From Planktothrix tepida PCC 9214 (GTDB taxonomy: Bacteria; Cyanobacteriota; Cyanobacteriia; Cyanobacteriales; Microcoleaceae), in contig NZ_LN889813.1 of NCBI RefSeq assembly GCF_900009145.1, forward strand, positions 762,972 to 826,971: a DNA stretch of 64,000 nt. Direction: 5' to 3'. Positions 34,812 through 45,600 of this stretch are shown one piece after another. The notes under the pieces are model-generated. The model worked only from the letters and a program-made list of their open reading frames with translations, was not told the origin of the DNA and searched no databases. A program made the translations under genes and the position numbers. The number at the start of each line of letters is the position of its first letter. Position 1 is the stretch's first letter.

Positions 34812-35252
34812 ATGCACCATGCGTCAATTCGGACGGCTAATATTCATCGAGCGATCGCTTTTTATGAAACCCTGGGATTTACGGTTTGTGAACGGTTTAC
34901 AACGGGATATACCTTAGCGTGTTGGATGGAAGGGTTAAACGGACGAATTGAATTAATTGAAATTCCCCAACCGAAACCCGCCCCCGATGCGTTCTCGGAT
35001 GAGCATTATGTCGGCTATTATCATCTTTCGTTTGATTTAACGGATCAAGTTTCTGATTTAGCCAGTTGGTTGAATCATCTTCAACATCAGTTTAATCAAG
35101 GAGTTACAGAACAGCCCAATTTATTTCAACCGTTAAAAATTCTATTAGAACCTATGCAACAAATGATCGGAGATCGGGTGTATGAAGTCATGTTTATTGC
35201 GGACACAGACGGTTTACCCTTAGAATTTATCCGCATTTTGTCGGCTGTCTAA
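34812..35252 (+). CDS. VOC-superfamily (glyoxalase-like) protein
   Basis: This protein is 146 aa from the ATG at 34812, which has GGGGGAAA five bases upstream; the in-frame TTG at 34794 overlaps the previous gene and is rejected. The vicinal-oxygen-chelate fold shows as two beta-alpha-beta-beta-beta halves: HHASIRTANIHRAIAFYETLGFTVCER and a second with HLSFDLTDQV, then MFIADTDGLPLEFIRIL. Possible metal ligands are an N-terminal His, E in RIELIEI, H in YYHLSF and E in LEFI. Function within the superfamily (glyoxalase I, dioxygenase, resistance) cannot be assigned. Confidence 0.82.
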   Translation: MHHASIRTANIHRAIAFYETLGFTVCERFTTGYTLACWMEGLNGRIELIEIPQPKPAPDAFSDEHYVGYYHLSFDLTDQVSDLASWLNHLQHQFNQGVTEQPNLFQPLKILLEPMQQMIGDRVYEVMFIADTDGLPLEFIRILSAV

Positions 35253-35398
35253 GCAATTTCCACCCATTTCCTAAGAATGTTGTTCATAAAAATATAGAAT
35301 TCAAAGTTTCCAAACTTGATATAATTCTCCCAAAAGTTTAGATCAAAACTTTGAAACCTAGAGAATTTCTGTTTTTTTTTAAATAAAAGGGTAAAAAC

Positions 35399-35890
35399 AT
35401 GATAAAATTTAATTTTGATTTTAAATTATTATTTAAACAAATTTTTGTTGGTTTAGGTTTATTATTGATCCTAATTTTGGAATTGAATTCTATTGAGATT
35501 CAACCTGCTTTCGCTGCGGTTGATTTATCCCGTCAACCGGCAACGGAAGTTACCGTTAGTTTAAGTAATGAATCAGGAGAATTAAAATTTTTCCCGGATC
35601 ACTTCCAATTTGAAGCTGGAAAACCCTATAAATTAATCTTAAAAAATCCGAGTCCCGGTAAACATTATTTCACCGCTAAAGATTTTGCGGATATGAGTTG
35701 GACACAAAAAGTTGAGTCTGGAAAATTAGAAGTTAAAGGTGCAATTCACGATTTAGAATTAAAACCGGGTGGGGAAGCAACCTGGGTATTCGTTCCCATC
35801 AGAACCGGAACTTATAGTTTACGCTGTTCTATCCCCGGACATACTGAAGCCGGAATGAAAGGGGAAATTATTATTACCGAGAACTCGTGA
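35399..35890 (+). CDS. Exported cupredoxin-domain protein
   Basis: This protein of 163 aa has a long N-terminal hydrophobic signal (about 12-29) with a cleavage site near AFA-A at 38-40. One cupredoxin domain follows. The type 1 copper ligands are all present: H89 (GKHYF), C143, H148 (RCSIPGH) and M153 (AGM). It is a periplasmic or lumenal electron carrier or copper-binding protein, longer at the N terminus than plastocyanin and with plastocyanin-unlike spacing. It is a single-gene unit. Confidence 0.85.
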   Translation: MIKFNFDFKLLFKQIFVGLGLLLILILELNSIEIQPAFAAVDLSRQPATEVTVSLSNESGELKFFPDHFQFEAGKPYKLILKNPSPGKHYFTAKDFADMSWTQKVESGKLEVKGAIHDLELKPGGEATWVFVPIRTGTYSLRCSIPGHTEAGMKGEIIITENS

Positions 35891-36301
35891 TTACAGTTGT
35901 TAGTATCTTGATTTTTGTAAAGAATAAGTGAGCGCTCTTGATTTTATCAGGTGGCCATCGCTATTTCTTTGCTTTTTTTCCTCCGACCCATGAAACAGCC
36001 CTGGTTTATTAACGGGGGGTTAAGTTGCTCAAAACGTAAAGATTTATTAATAAAATTTAGCTGAGGTAAAGCTTTATGCTCTGGATTTAAAGATTGAGTG
36101 AAACTAAGACCTATCAGAGTATAGAGGGAAACTGGATGAGGGTGATTATAGTATATTGATGAATATCAGGGGTATTATTCGCATATTTTCTGATGCAAAA
36201 ACGGTTTTTCAACCGAGATCAGTTCCCAACCGAACTAATAATTAACACTGCATCTGAGGGAAATAGGGCTGACTGAAACCCACAACCCATAGGGAGACAT
36301 T
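35891..36301. other. Intergenic region before the 39-aa peptide gene
   Basis: These 411 bp are AT-rich, contain one T run near 35970 that may terminate the cupredoxin transcript, and hold no open frame I can support and no RNA I recognise. They probably contain the promoter of the small gene at 36302. Confidence 0.4.
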
Positions 36302-36421
36302 ATGACAGGGTTAGAATTGGCTATTTTTATTGTAGGGCCGTTAGTTTCGTTTTTATTTGCGATCGCATTAACACCCAACAAACCGGAGATCGTTTCTGAT
36401 CAGGAACATTCTCATATTTAA
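36302..36421 (+). CDS. 39-aa single-pass membrane peptide
   Basis: The frame ATG 36302 to TAA 36421 reads MTGLELAIFIVGPLVSFLFA, then IALTPNKPEIVSDQEHSHI. It is one membrane helix (about 5-24) with a polar, acidic, His-ending tail. A good AGGGAGA Shine-Dalgarno sits seven bases before the ATG, and a HIP1 octamer lies inside the gene. Size and topology resemble small photosystem, cytochrome b6f or NDH subunits, but I cannot match it to PsaM, PsbX, PsbN, PetM or PetN. I therefore leave it unnamed. Confidence 0.6.
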   Translation: MTGLELAIFIVGPLVSFLFAIALTPNKPEIVSDQEHSHI

Positions 36422-36503
36422 TCAAACTTTAGGAGAGTTTGCAGGAGTTAGAGGAAAAGTCTCCTAAACTAGAGTCAGATTATTTTGACGCTGAAAATTG
36501 ATC

Positions 36504-37406
36504 ATGGGTTCCCCAAATTTTAAACGGTTTCCACAGATTCTACTGGGTGGTGTGAGTGGAATGTTTATTCTTAGCTTTTATTTTGGGCAAGTTGCTGTAT
36601 CCTTGCCCCCTGTTGCGTTGTCAACTCAAAATCAGGTTCTTCCAACCGAGATTAATTCTTCTGAAGATGACATCGAAAAACCCCCTATTCCCCCTTTAGG
36701 AGAACCAGACCCCTTTATCCCCAGACAACCTTTCCCCCCTCCCAATTTAAAAAAGCCTGAAAAACCTTATTATTCTTTAATTCCAGACCGCTATAAAGGC
36801 AAAACGATTTATCAAGTTTCTCCTCGAAATCAAGAAAAAGTAATTGCCTTAACCTTTGATGATGGCCCTTGGTTAGAAACCTTAAAAGTTTTAGCGGTTT
36901 TACAACAGTTTGATATTAAAGCCACATTTTTTATTTTAGGTCGCAATTTACTATTATACCCTGAAATTATGCAACAAGTGGTTCAAGCGGGTCATGCGGT
37001 TGGGAATCATACTTGGACACATTCTTATCCCAAAATGGAACCTTTGCGGGCAAAATCAGAAATTGAAAATACATCAGCCAAATTACAGTTAATGACAGGG
37101 TTAAAAACCCGGTTATTTCGTCCTCCTGGAGGCATTTTAGATAATGGAACGGCGGAGTATGCTCGCAGTAAAAACTATGCGATTATTATGTGGTCAATTG
37201 ATACGAAAGACTATCAACAAGCTTCGGCTGAAATTTTAGCAGATCGGGTTTTAAATCAAGCGCGTCCAGGGGATATTGTTTTAATGCACGATGGCGGTGG
37301 AAATCGGTTTCAAACAATACAATCCTTAAAGATTATCATTCCTGAATTACAAAAACGAGGCTATCGGTTTGTCACGGTTCCTGAATTATTAGCCTTATCT
37401 GAATAG
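36504..37406 (+). CDS. Polysaccharide deacetylase (NodB domain), exported
   Basis: This protein is 300 aa from the ATG at 36504, chosen over the TTG at 36498. It has an N-terminal signal/anchor (about 10-35), a proline-rich linker (PPIPPLGEPDPFIPRQPFPPP), and a NodB domain from about residue 110. Motif 1 is TFDDGP (catalytic Asp and metal-binding Asp), motif 2 is NHTWTHSYP with the two metal His, motif 3 is RPPGG, and DIVLMHDGGG carries the later His. It removes N-acetyl groups from peptidoglycan or envelope polysaccharide outside the membrane. It is complete. Confidence 0.9.
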   Translation: MGSPNFKRFPQILLGGVSGMFILSFYFGQVAVSLPPVALSTQNQVLPTEINSSEDDIEKPPIPPLGEPDPFIPRQPFPPPNLKKPEKPYYSLIPDRYKGKTIYQVSPRNQEKVIALTFDDGPWLETLKVLAVLQQFDIKATFFILGRNLLLYPEIMQQVVQAGHAVGNHTWTHSYPKMEPLRAKSEIENTSAKLQLMTGLKTRLFRPPGGILDNGTAEYARSKNYAIIMWSIDTKDYQQASAEILADRVLNQARPGDIVLMHDGGGNRFQTIQSLKIIIPELQKRGYRFVTVPELLALSE

Positions 37407-37643
37407 TAGGGTGTGTAAGCTAACTTCCACGAACTAGGTAATCATTGATGGAATTTAGCCAACGCACTCTAGTCTCATCATTTCTCCAACCTTTGACAGA
37501 TGAATTTTAGAGTTAAAACTCTTTAAACTAACAAAATGTTCAATGAATAAATTGAGTTTATACAGCCCCAAAACAAACAATTTTAAAGCTCAGATTGTTC
37601 ATTCAAACTTTAATAGTCAATTCATCATCATTAGGAGAATAGC

Positions 37644-38741
37644 ATGGCATTAAACTATAACGATTTATCTAAAAAACGAGTTGCAATTTTAATTGAAAAT
37701 GGAGTCGAAGATGCAGAGTTTCTAATTCCTTATAATGCCTTTAAAATGTCCGAGGCAGAAACCGTTGTTCTCGGTTCTCGGATGAATGAAAAATACAAAG
37801 GAAAACAAGGAAAAATGACTCATTTCGCTGATGGGACGACCACAGAAGCGCGTCCAGAAGACTTTGATGCTGTGATTATTCCGGGGGGAATGGCACCCGA
37901 TAAAATGCGCTGTAACCCCAATACAGTTAAATTTGTGCAGGCGATGATGGAGCAAGGAAAATGGGTCGCTGCGGTTTGTCATGGGCCCCAGGTATTAATT
38001 GAAGGAGATTTATTACGCGGAAAAAATGCAACGGGGTTTGTATCTATTCGCAAAGATATGATGAATTCTGGGGCGATTTATTTGAATAAGCCTTTAGTTG
38101 TTGATGGAAATTTAATTACCTCCCGTCAACCGGGAGATTTGGCTATTTTTACCACTGCTATTTTAAACCGATTAGGCTTAGGAAAACAGGCAGGTCTTCC
38201 TGATGAAAATAATACTTTAGCAGAATGGTGGAAATTAGCCGATGCTTGGGGAGGTTCAACCAAAGGAGAAATTGCTAAAGCCTTAAATACAGCTTTAGCG
38301 GGGGAACACTATTCTTTAGAAGCCTTAGAACAGTATGCCGAAAAAGCAGATTATCTGAAATTAAAGTTAATGTTGAAGGATTTTATTTCCCTTAAACGGC
38401 GACATATTGATCAATTAGAAACTCGTTTGCAAGAGTTAGGAGAAAAACCGAGTTTACCGTCAGCAATGGCTGAACCCTATGCGAAGTTAAAAAGCTGGTT
38501 ACAGTCTAGTGATGATATAGCGGTTACAAAACGAGCATTAGGGGATATTCAAACAGGGGTTGTTGATGTTTTTAATTTACGGGTTCAAACCACTGACCCG
38601 GTTTCAACGGCATTATTTACTGAAATTGAACAACATTTAGCTGAACAAGAACAACAATTAGTCGAACTTTATCAAACCATGTTAGGGTCAAAATCTCCTG
38701 AACCTGCGACACCTTCTACGGGTGCTGCTATTAGTATGTAA
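37644..38741 (+). CDS. DJ-1/PfpI-family protein fused to a helical (ferritin-like) domain
   Basis: This protein of 365 aa has GGAGA seven bases before the ATG. Residues 10-190 are a DJ-1/PfpI domain with the nucleophile C112 in AAVCHGPQ and the acidic partner E22 in NGVEDAEF, as in PfpI/YhbO-type glyoxalase or deglycase proteins. Residues about 210-355 form a run of long helices (KALNTALAGEHYSLEALEQYAEKADYLKLKLMLKDFISLKRRHIDQLETRL) resembling a DUF2383/ferritin-like four-helix bundle. The fusion is twice the usual PfpI length. A stress-protection role is inferred from the family; whether the bundle binds metal is unclear. Confidence 0.82.
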   Translation: MALNYNDLSKKRVAILIENGVEDAEFLIPYNAFKMSEAETVVLGSRMNEKYKGKQGKMTHFADGTTTEARPEDFDAVIIPGGMAPDKMRCNPNTVKFVQAMMEQGKWVAAVCHGPQVLIEGDLLRGKNATGFVSIRKDMMNSGAIYLNKPLVVDGNLITSRQPGDLAIFTTAILNRLGLGKQAGLPDENNTLAEWWKLADAWGGSTKGEIAKALNTALAGEHYSLEALEQYAEKADYLKLKLMLKDFISLKRRHIDQLETRLQELGEKPSLPSAMAEPYAKLKSWLQSSDDIAVTKRALGDIQTGVVDVFNLRVQTTDPVSTALFTEIEQHLAEQEQQLVELYQTMLGSKSPEPATPSTGAAISM

Positions 38742-38870
38742 GTTGTTTGAATTCAAGGCTTTAGCCCAACAATAAATTTTTTTGAGCGATCGCTTCTTGA
38801 TTTAAAGAGGGGCGATCGCTATTTTATCGCGTAAATCTAAATGAATCTATAGATGATCTCTAAATACCCC

Positions 38871-38898
38871 GTAGAGACGCGCCATGGCGCGTCTCTAC
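38871..38898. repeat. Perfect 28-bp palindrome, GTAGAGACG family
   Basis: GTAGAGACGCGCCA is followed immediately by its exact reverse complement, with no loop. This is the best-preserved member of the family, also found at 8717, 50980 and 54743. Confidence 0.8.
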
Positions 38899-38912
38899 AC
38901 AATACGGATGCG

Positions 38913-39083
38913 TAGCAAGTATTTAAAGATTTCATATAAGTTTAAATCAATTGTACAACTGTTTTGATTCCAAAATTATCGTAGGGGCGAGGTAGGACAC
39001 AAGCCCCTACCTAGAAATCACAGTATTTTTGGGGATTAATAATTAGGCTGACTATTTTATAAAATTGATTTAGACTTGCTATA
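38913..39083. mobile_element. Decayed MITE-like element related to the one at 55488
   Basis: The right end, ATTTAGACTTGCTATA (39068-39083), matches the right terminal repeat of the element at 55488-55704. The right halves share GCCCCTAC and GATTAATAAT in the same order. The left end (TAGCAAGTAT at 38913) is shorter and lacks the flanking TA, so the copy appears damaged. Confidence 0.45.
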
Positions 39084-39137
39084 TAGCGGTTTCCTATTCT
39101 ATCTCCTAAACAGCCAAATCTTTTAATTGAATGGAAT

Positions 39138-39641
39138 ATGATATGTCATTTTATGATTGGGGTTCCGGGTTCAGGAAAGTCAACGATTGCTCAACAACTT
39201 GCGGAAATTACGCAGGGTGTGATTATTTCTACAGATCGAATTCGAGAACAGCTTTATGGGGAGGAAATTATTCAGGGAAATTGGTCAGAAATCGAAGCAG
39301 AAGTTTTAAAACAAATGGAAGCAGCAATCACTTCTTCTCAACCGATTATTTATGATGCGACTAATGCTTATCCTCAGTGGCGACTCGAACTATTAGAAAA
39401 AATTGCTTTAATTTCTCCTGAAATCTCTCGGTCTTGGGTGGCTTGGGTATTAGAAACCCCGATAGAAATTTGCAAACAATGGAATCAAAATCGCCAGCGC
39501 CACGTTCCTGAATCTGTTATTGAAGAAATGGGAAAAGCGATCGCCAATTTTCCTCCCACTTTATCAGAAGGATTTATTACCATTTATCCTGTAAAACCTG
39601 GATATCTCGATTTAAAAATTCTACTAATCACTAACTATTAA
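39138..39641 (+). CDS. AAA_33 / polynucleotide-kinase-like P-loop protein
   Basis: This protein of 167 aa has a Walker A at residues 8-16 (GVPGSGKST), a switch-like ISTDRIREQLYG, and a Walker B-like IIYDATNAYPQWR. A lid segment follows (QWNQNRQRHVPESVIEEMGKAI). The arrangement matches small kinases of the polynucleotide kinase / zeta-toxin-like group that phosphorylate nucleotides, RNA ends or sugars; the target is not predictable. No antitoxin is adjacent. It is convergent with the TamB gene. Confidence 0.8.
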   Translation: MICHFMIGVPGSGKSTIAQQLAEITQGVIISTDRIREQLYGEEIIQGNWSEIEAEVLKQMEAAITSSQPIIYDATNAYPQWRLELLEKIALISPEISRSWVAWVLETPIEICKQWNQNRQRHVPESVIEEMGKAIANFPPTLSEGFITIYPVKPGYLDLKILLITNY

Positions 39642-39656
39642 CAGTCAACAATTAAC

Positions 39657-42600
39657 TTAAAATCGCGTTTCATACTCAAACCGAATTTCACTTTCATTAC
39701 CGAAATTTGTAGCTCCGCGTAACAATAAATTATCATTCAGACGATAATTAATATTAAATAGAAAAGGTTGATGAGCCGCTAAGACACGACTTAAAGACAC
39801 ATAGGTATTATTGGTTACATCTAAACCCACTTCAATTCCCACCCCTAATGCTGAAGCTCTTCCACTCGAACCTCGTTCAGCAACCCGTGAGGGATAAATT
39901 CTAAATTCCGTTAATCCCGTTGCATTAATAATATCCTGCTGTAGCTTACCAAATAATCCCGCGCTGGCAATATTTGCTAATACTAATGTACTATCATCTT
40001 GAATGCCTTGAATCACACTTCCACCCAATAAAGCGACTAATTCATTTTGAGAACGAGGCGGAGAACTTTGTAACTTAATAATATCATTAATTTCCGATGC
40101 CGGGCCGCGCACAAGGGCAACAATACGAATCGTTCGCACAGTTCCAAACCGAGACGGACTTAAGGCTTCCGTTTGTTCAGCCGGGAATGCAGAGGGAGGA
40201 GAAACAAACCGCACCGCTTCAGGAACACGGGTGACTAAGCGAACGTTTAAAATGGGGTCGAGTCCCTCAGAAGGAACAAAGATGGCTTGTTGAGGATAGC
40301 CTCGATCTAATCGTAATTGACTGGTATAAAGATTCACTTGTCCTCCCGTTAAGTCAATGGTTCCTTGAGGACGAATATCATTAATACTCGCTAAACTTCC
40401 ATTCAATTGAATTGTTCCTTTGGCAGTAAAATTAATTAAAGGAGCATCTAAAATTGGGGGCGTCATGACTTGAATATTATCGGCTAATGTAAGTTTTAAT
40501 CCATTTAAACTGACATTCACCGGTGATTGAGAATTTGTTTCTGGGGTATCGGTTGGTAAGGTGGCGGTTTCTTGAGACGGTAAAATCACTCTTCCCTTAC
40601 TTAATACGACTTCTCCGCCTAATTTGGGTTTTAAAGCTGTTCCTGTAATTGTGATAGCACCGGAAGCATTTCCTTTATAGAGATCGGGTAAATTTAGGGT
40701 TAATTGATCTAAGCTTAATTGTAGAGGAGTTTGCAGATCGGGATCAGTTTCAGCCAAGGGAGAAGACACGGGTAAAACGCCACTTAAGAGGATATTTCCT
40801 GTTCCTTTATCTCCTTGTAATTCCCCTTTAATTTCTTTAACCTGAATGCGATCGCCTGTAAATAAAGCCGTTCCACTTAATCCTACAATAGACTGTTCTA
40901 AACTGCGGGCGGTTAAGACTGCATCTTGAATTTTAAATAACCCTTCCGGTTTGAGATTGAGTTTAATTCCTCCTGTTTCTGGTTGTTGCAAACTGCCACT
41001 AATTCTTAATTGGACTAACCCCTTTCCTTCTTGCCAATTTAACTCAGGATTCAGTAAATTAATCACCGCTAACCCTTCATCTTTAATATCCACTCGCACA
41101 TCCACTAAATCGCTTTCTGGAGTGACTTTAGCAAAGGGTAATTTAAAGGGGAGAGTTCCTTTAAAAGCAATAGGATCAACTTCAGTAACTAATAAGCTAC
41201 CTCCAAATCTTAAGCGAGCATTATTATAACTAAAACTGCTTTGAGCTTCTTGAACCGGATCACCATTGACTGTTGCTTCTAATAAAGTTAATTCTCCCGA
41301 TGCTTGGGGATTATCTAAAGTTCCCCCAACACTCGCCCGCACATTTAATTGTCCGGTTAAATCAACATTCGGTAAATCGACAATTTTTTCAATTTCTTCT
41401 AAGCGGATATTTTTAACTCGTAATTGACCAGAGGGTTGTTGATTGGCTAAATTTAATTGTCCGCGAAAATCATATAATGTTGCACCCGAACGCAGTTGTA
41501 TAGGTTCAACTCGTAAAACATTATCAGCGAAATTAGCGTCTAATAGAAACTGATCAGCCCTATATTTTCCATAGTTCCAATCTTCACCTTTAACCGTTGC
41601 AGTCGCTTGAATTCCTGATTGAATTGAACCTTGAAAAGCAATTTCTCCGGTAAATTTTCCTTGTAAATCTTGTAAGGGAGGTAAAGGTTCCTTCGCGGCT
41701 TCTTCAATTGATTGTTGTAAGATGGCTTGAATTTCTGCAAATCGTCGTAATTGTTGCAATAATGTGGGATTTCCTGGTAAACCGACGGGTACTGGGGCGA
41801 CTTCTGTAGCTGTTGCATAGTCAGGGGGTTTTAATCCTCTGGCTAAATCTTCTAAATTAAAGATTTTTAAGGCGGTTAAGACATCTTGTAAACTACCTTG
41901 GGGGATTTTAATGGTTCCTTCAAATTGATTGGATACAGTTGATAAATTTTGGGTATTGGGTGCGGAAAGACTGGCTAAAATTTCAGAAACCTGGGCTTTA
42001 GTATTAATTAAAACTTGAGTGATTCCCTTCTTCAGTTCAGCATCCGTTAAGGTTACAATTCCATTTTGATAATTAAAATTTCCTTTAAAGGAATCCGCTT
42101 GAATATATCCTAAAGCGGGTTCTTGAACAATAATATTTCCCGTTGCAGCAATTTGATTCAGGTTAAAACTGGCTAAATTAGAAACTGTAACTTGTCCCGA
42201 TGCTATCCCTTTTAACAGTCCAATATCGAATTGGGCTAAAGGAGAAAAACTTAAAGTTTGTAGGGGAAATTGTTCTAAACTAATGTTTAAATTATTGCCT
42301 TGGGATTGTCCGACTAATAAGCTTTTATCCCGTTGAACTAAGAATGAAATCGGTAAGTATTTATCATCTAAAACCAGTTCTATTTTATCCTGTTCTCCTG
42401 CTAAAGCAACATTTACCTGCTGACCGGGACTAATATTAACGGTTCCTGCTAAAAGGGGATCAAAAGTGACATCCCGCAGGGCAAAATTATTTAATCTTAA
42501 ATCTCCGTTTAAATTTAAGGCGGAAAGGGTTCCGGTTAACTTCCCATTAAAATTAACAATTCCCGCCACTAAAGGGCTATCTCCGGTTGTAACTTCTGGG

Positions 42601-45600
42601 GGTAAAATTGCTAAAATATTTTGAGCTAAGGGAGATTGTAAATCAAAATTATTGACCCGAACATTTAAGTTTAAATTTGAGAGTTGGAGAATACCATTTC
42701 CTTGAAATTCAACCCCAACAAACCCATCGGTTGAAAATCCTGGGGTTTCTGCTTTTTGAATATTAATTTGTTGACCATTCCAACTCGCAATGGCATCAAA
42801 GGGTTGTTTAATAATCGGTAATTCTGTTAGTTGTAATTGGCCTAAAGCTTGGATCGTTTTAGGATTAATAGAGGCTAGATTTCCTTGTCCCAAGATTTCA
42901 GTATTTAATAATCCTCGTAATAAAGGCATATTTTCTGCTTGGTCTAGCAGTCCATTTTGACGTAAATTAGCCATGAGTTCCGGGATTTGAGATTCGACTA
43001 ACCGAGAGAACCGACTAAGGGCAATTTCATCTCCTTTAAAACCTGCTTTCCATTGTCCTTGTTGGGTTTCTCCAGTTGCTAAAACGAAGCCTCCTCCTTG
43101 ACCTAAATTAACTTGTCCATCCAGACTTGCTATTAAGTTATTGGGTGAAAAATTGGTTAAATTTCCGCGAAAGTTAGCTGAACCTTGGAGAAATCCTCCT
43201 TGTAAATTTAAAGCGTTAATTTCAGCGACTAAACTGGGTTGTAAATTGGCTAAGGGTAATCCTAAATTAATTAAAGGTTGTAGAGGAATTTGATTGGTAA
43301 TGACTTGAGCTATTAACTGATTATTTTGTAATTGTCCTTCTGCATTAATCGTACCGCCAAAATTACCTAAATTAACTTGTCCTGATGCGTTAGCAATTAG
43401 CGTATTTAGGTTTAAGTTATCTAAATTTCCGGTAATATTTCCCCCCCCAGTTAAACGACTATTCCGCAGGTCAATTGTTTGAATTTGAGTTTTAACATTA
43501 TTGGGTAAATTAGCAAGGGGTAAGCCTAAATTAATCCAAGGATTTAATTGAATATCTCTGGCGTTAAATTCGCCTTTAAACTGTCCTTGATTGATTTGGC
43601 TATTGGCGGTAATGATTCCCCCTAAATTTCCTAAATTAATTATTGTTTTTGCGTTTCCCGTGAGGCTATTCGGGGTAAAATTTTCTATATTTCCGTTGAG
43701 AGAACCTGCAATTTGTAAAGTTCCTTGGCTGAAATCTAAGTTTTGCAGTTGTGCGGTTGTGGTCTGGGGTAAATTTGCTAAGGGTAATCCAATATTAATT
43801 AATCGAGGTAAGGCTAAATTATCGCTGGAAAATTCCGTTTTAAATAGTCCGTTTTGCAGTTGAGCGATCGCATTAATCGTGCTATCCCGAAAATTAAGTT
43901 GAATTTGACTATCTGCAATTAAAGTATTTAAAGAAAATCCCTTTAAATTTCCTGATAATTTTGCAGCGAGATTCAAACGACCATCAGTTAAATCAACCGA
44001 TTGAATTTGTTGTTTTGTCGCATTGGGTAGGGAGGCAAATAATAAGCCTAAATCTACTAAAGGCGTGATTGCAATTTGATTCCCTAAAATTTCAGCGTTC
44101 CAAATATCATTATTATTTTTTTGAGCAATCAGATTCAGATTACCGTTAGCAATTTCAACTTGTACTTTCGCCGTTGTTCCTGCAAATTGAGCTTGACCCA
44201 ACATCGGATAGGTCACCGAGGGTAAGCTAAATTTAGCCTCACCTTTTAAGTTGTCTAAATTTCCAGAAACTTGAGCATTTGCGGATAAATTACCAATTCT
44301 AAAACTTGGTAAAAGTCCATAGGATTGAGCGATCGCATCCCCTGGAATATTATCTACAGTAAAATCTAACTTAACCGTCGGATTAAATTCGACTTTTCGG
44401 GTTGTAATTTCAGGCTTTGGAGGTAAGGTTGGGAGCGATTGATTCGGAGTGGGTTTTTGTTGACGGATAATGACTTTATCACCGGGTTTAAGCAGTTCCG
44501 GTTGGGTTCCTAATAATGCCGTTAATCCGTTTAATTGAACTTCTCCATTTCCCTTAACGGAACCGCCAACGGATGGTTGAATTAATAAATTTTGAATACC
44601 AATAACCGGATCGGCTAAAATTTTAAAATTGGGATCAAATTTGGCTAATAGATTAAAATCGGTTTGAATTGTATCAAAATAAATTCGATCAACTAACGTT
44701 TTTTGAGTAGTAGCAATCGTTCCTGAAATTTGAGGGGTTTGTAAATAGCCTTTTAAGTTGACATCAGCTTTTAATTCTCCCGTAATCGGAAACGGTAATT
44801 TCAGAGGTTCTCCTTGAATTCTTTCTACAGTTTTTAACAGCGTTGAAATTTGAACAGGTTTTAAATTAGCTGCTAAATTAACTTGAGTTTTAGCCAATTC
44901 TAAATTAGGATTTGTTAAAACAGATCCCTTCAGATTGAGAGCTAAATCCCCCATTGTTGTATTAAACTGATCAATAATCAGTTGAGTTCCCGCAAATCGC
45001 AATTTAGCTTGACTTAAATTAACCGTATCGGGAAGATTTTCAACCCCAACTTTAATTTGATCTAAATTTAACGTTCCTCGAACATCTAGGGGTTTATAAT
45101 TCTCTAATTTAACGCTTAAATTTGTATTTAATTTCCCTTGTTTGACGGACACACCCGGAGTAGAAACAAACCAGGCGATTAAGGGTAAATCTATACGATT
45201 GGCTTGAATTTGGGCATTTACTCTGCCTGGTTCTAGTAAGGCATCTCCCTTAATTGCAAAGGTTCCCGTATCCCCAATTGTTCCAGCTAAATCTGCTTGA
45301 ATTCGAGCATTATCTTCGCTTAAGTTAGCTCTAACTTGATCAACCCCAATTTTAATTGGTTTTTGCGTTTTAGTTCCTTGGGAATTAGCTTTCAAAATCT
45401 CATAAGGCATTAAATTAATTTGAGCCTTTTCAATGCCAATGGTTCTAAAAACTAAAGTAATGGCAGGATTCGGATCTAAATTTAGCTTTGTATTTAGCCA
45501 ATTTCCTGATGCGTCTTCTTCGATATAAATATTAGGTTTAACTAATGTAATATCCAGTTGAACTTTGGGTTTATATAAGGATAAAAGGGAAAAATTAACT

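Larger units (their letters stand above)
38742..39137. other. Repeat-rich intergenic region
   Basis: No gene is visible here. The stretch holds two HIP1 octamers (in GAGCGATCGCTTC and GGGGCGATCGCTA), a perfect 28-bp palindrome (38871-38898), and a decayed MITE-like element (38913-39083). The latter contains an inner inverted pair GTAGGGGC/GCCCCTAC (38981-39010). Confidence 0.6.

Noticed and set aside
39131-39355. Open frame MEYDMSFYDW at the start of the P-loop kinase
   Set aside because: It is an alternative frame of the kinase gene with no domain, while the overlapping frame carries a full Walker A.
40951-43863. Several 90-codon frames overlapping tamB
   Set aside because: All lie opposite to or out of frame with a continuous 2081-codon gene of clear homology, and show no signals of their own.
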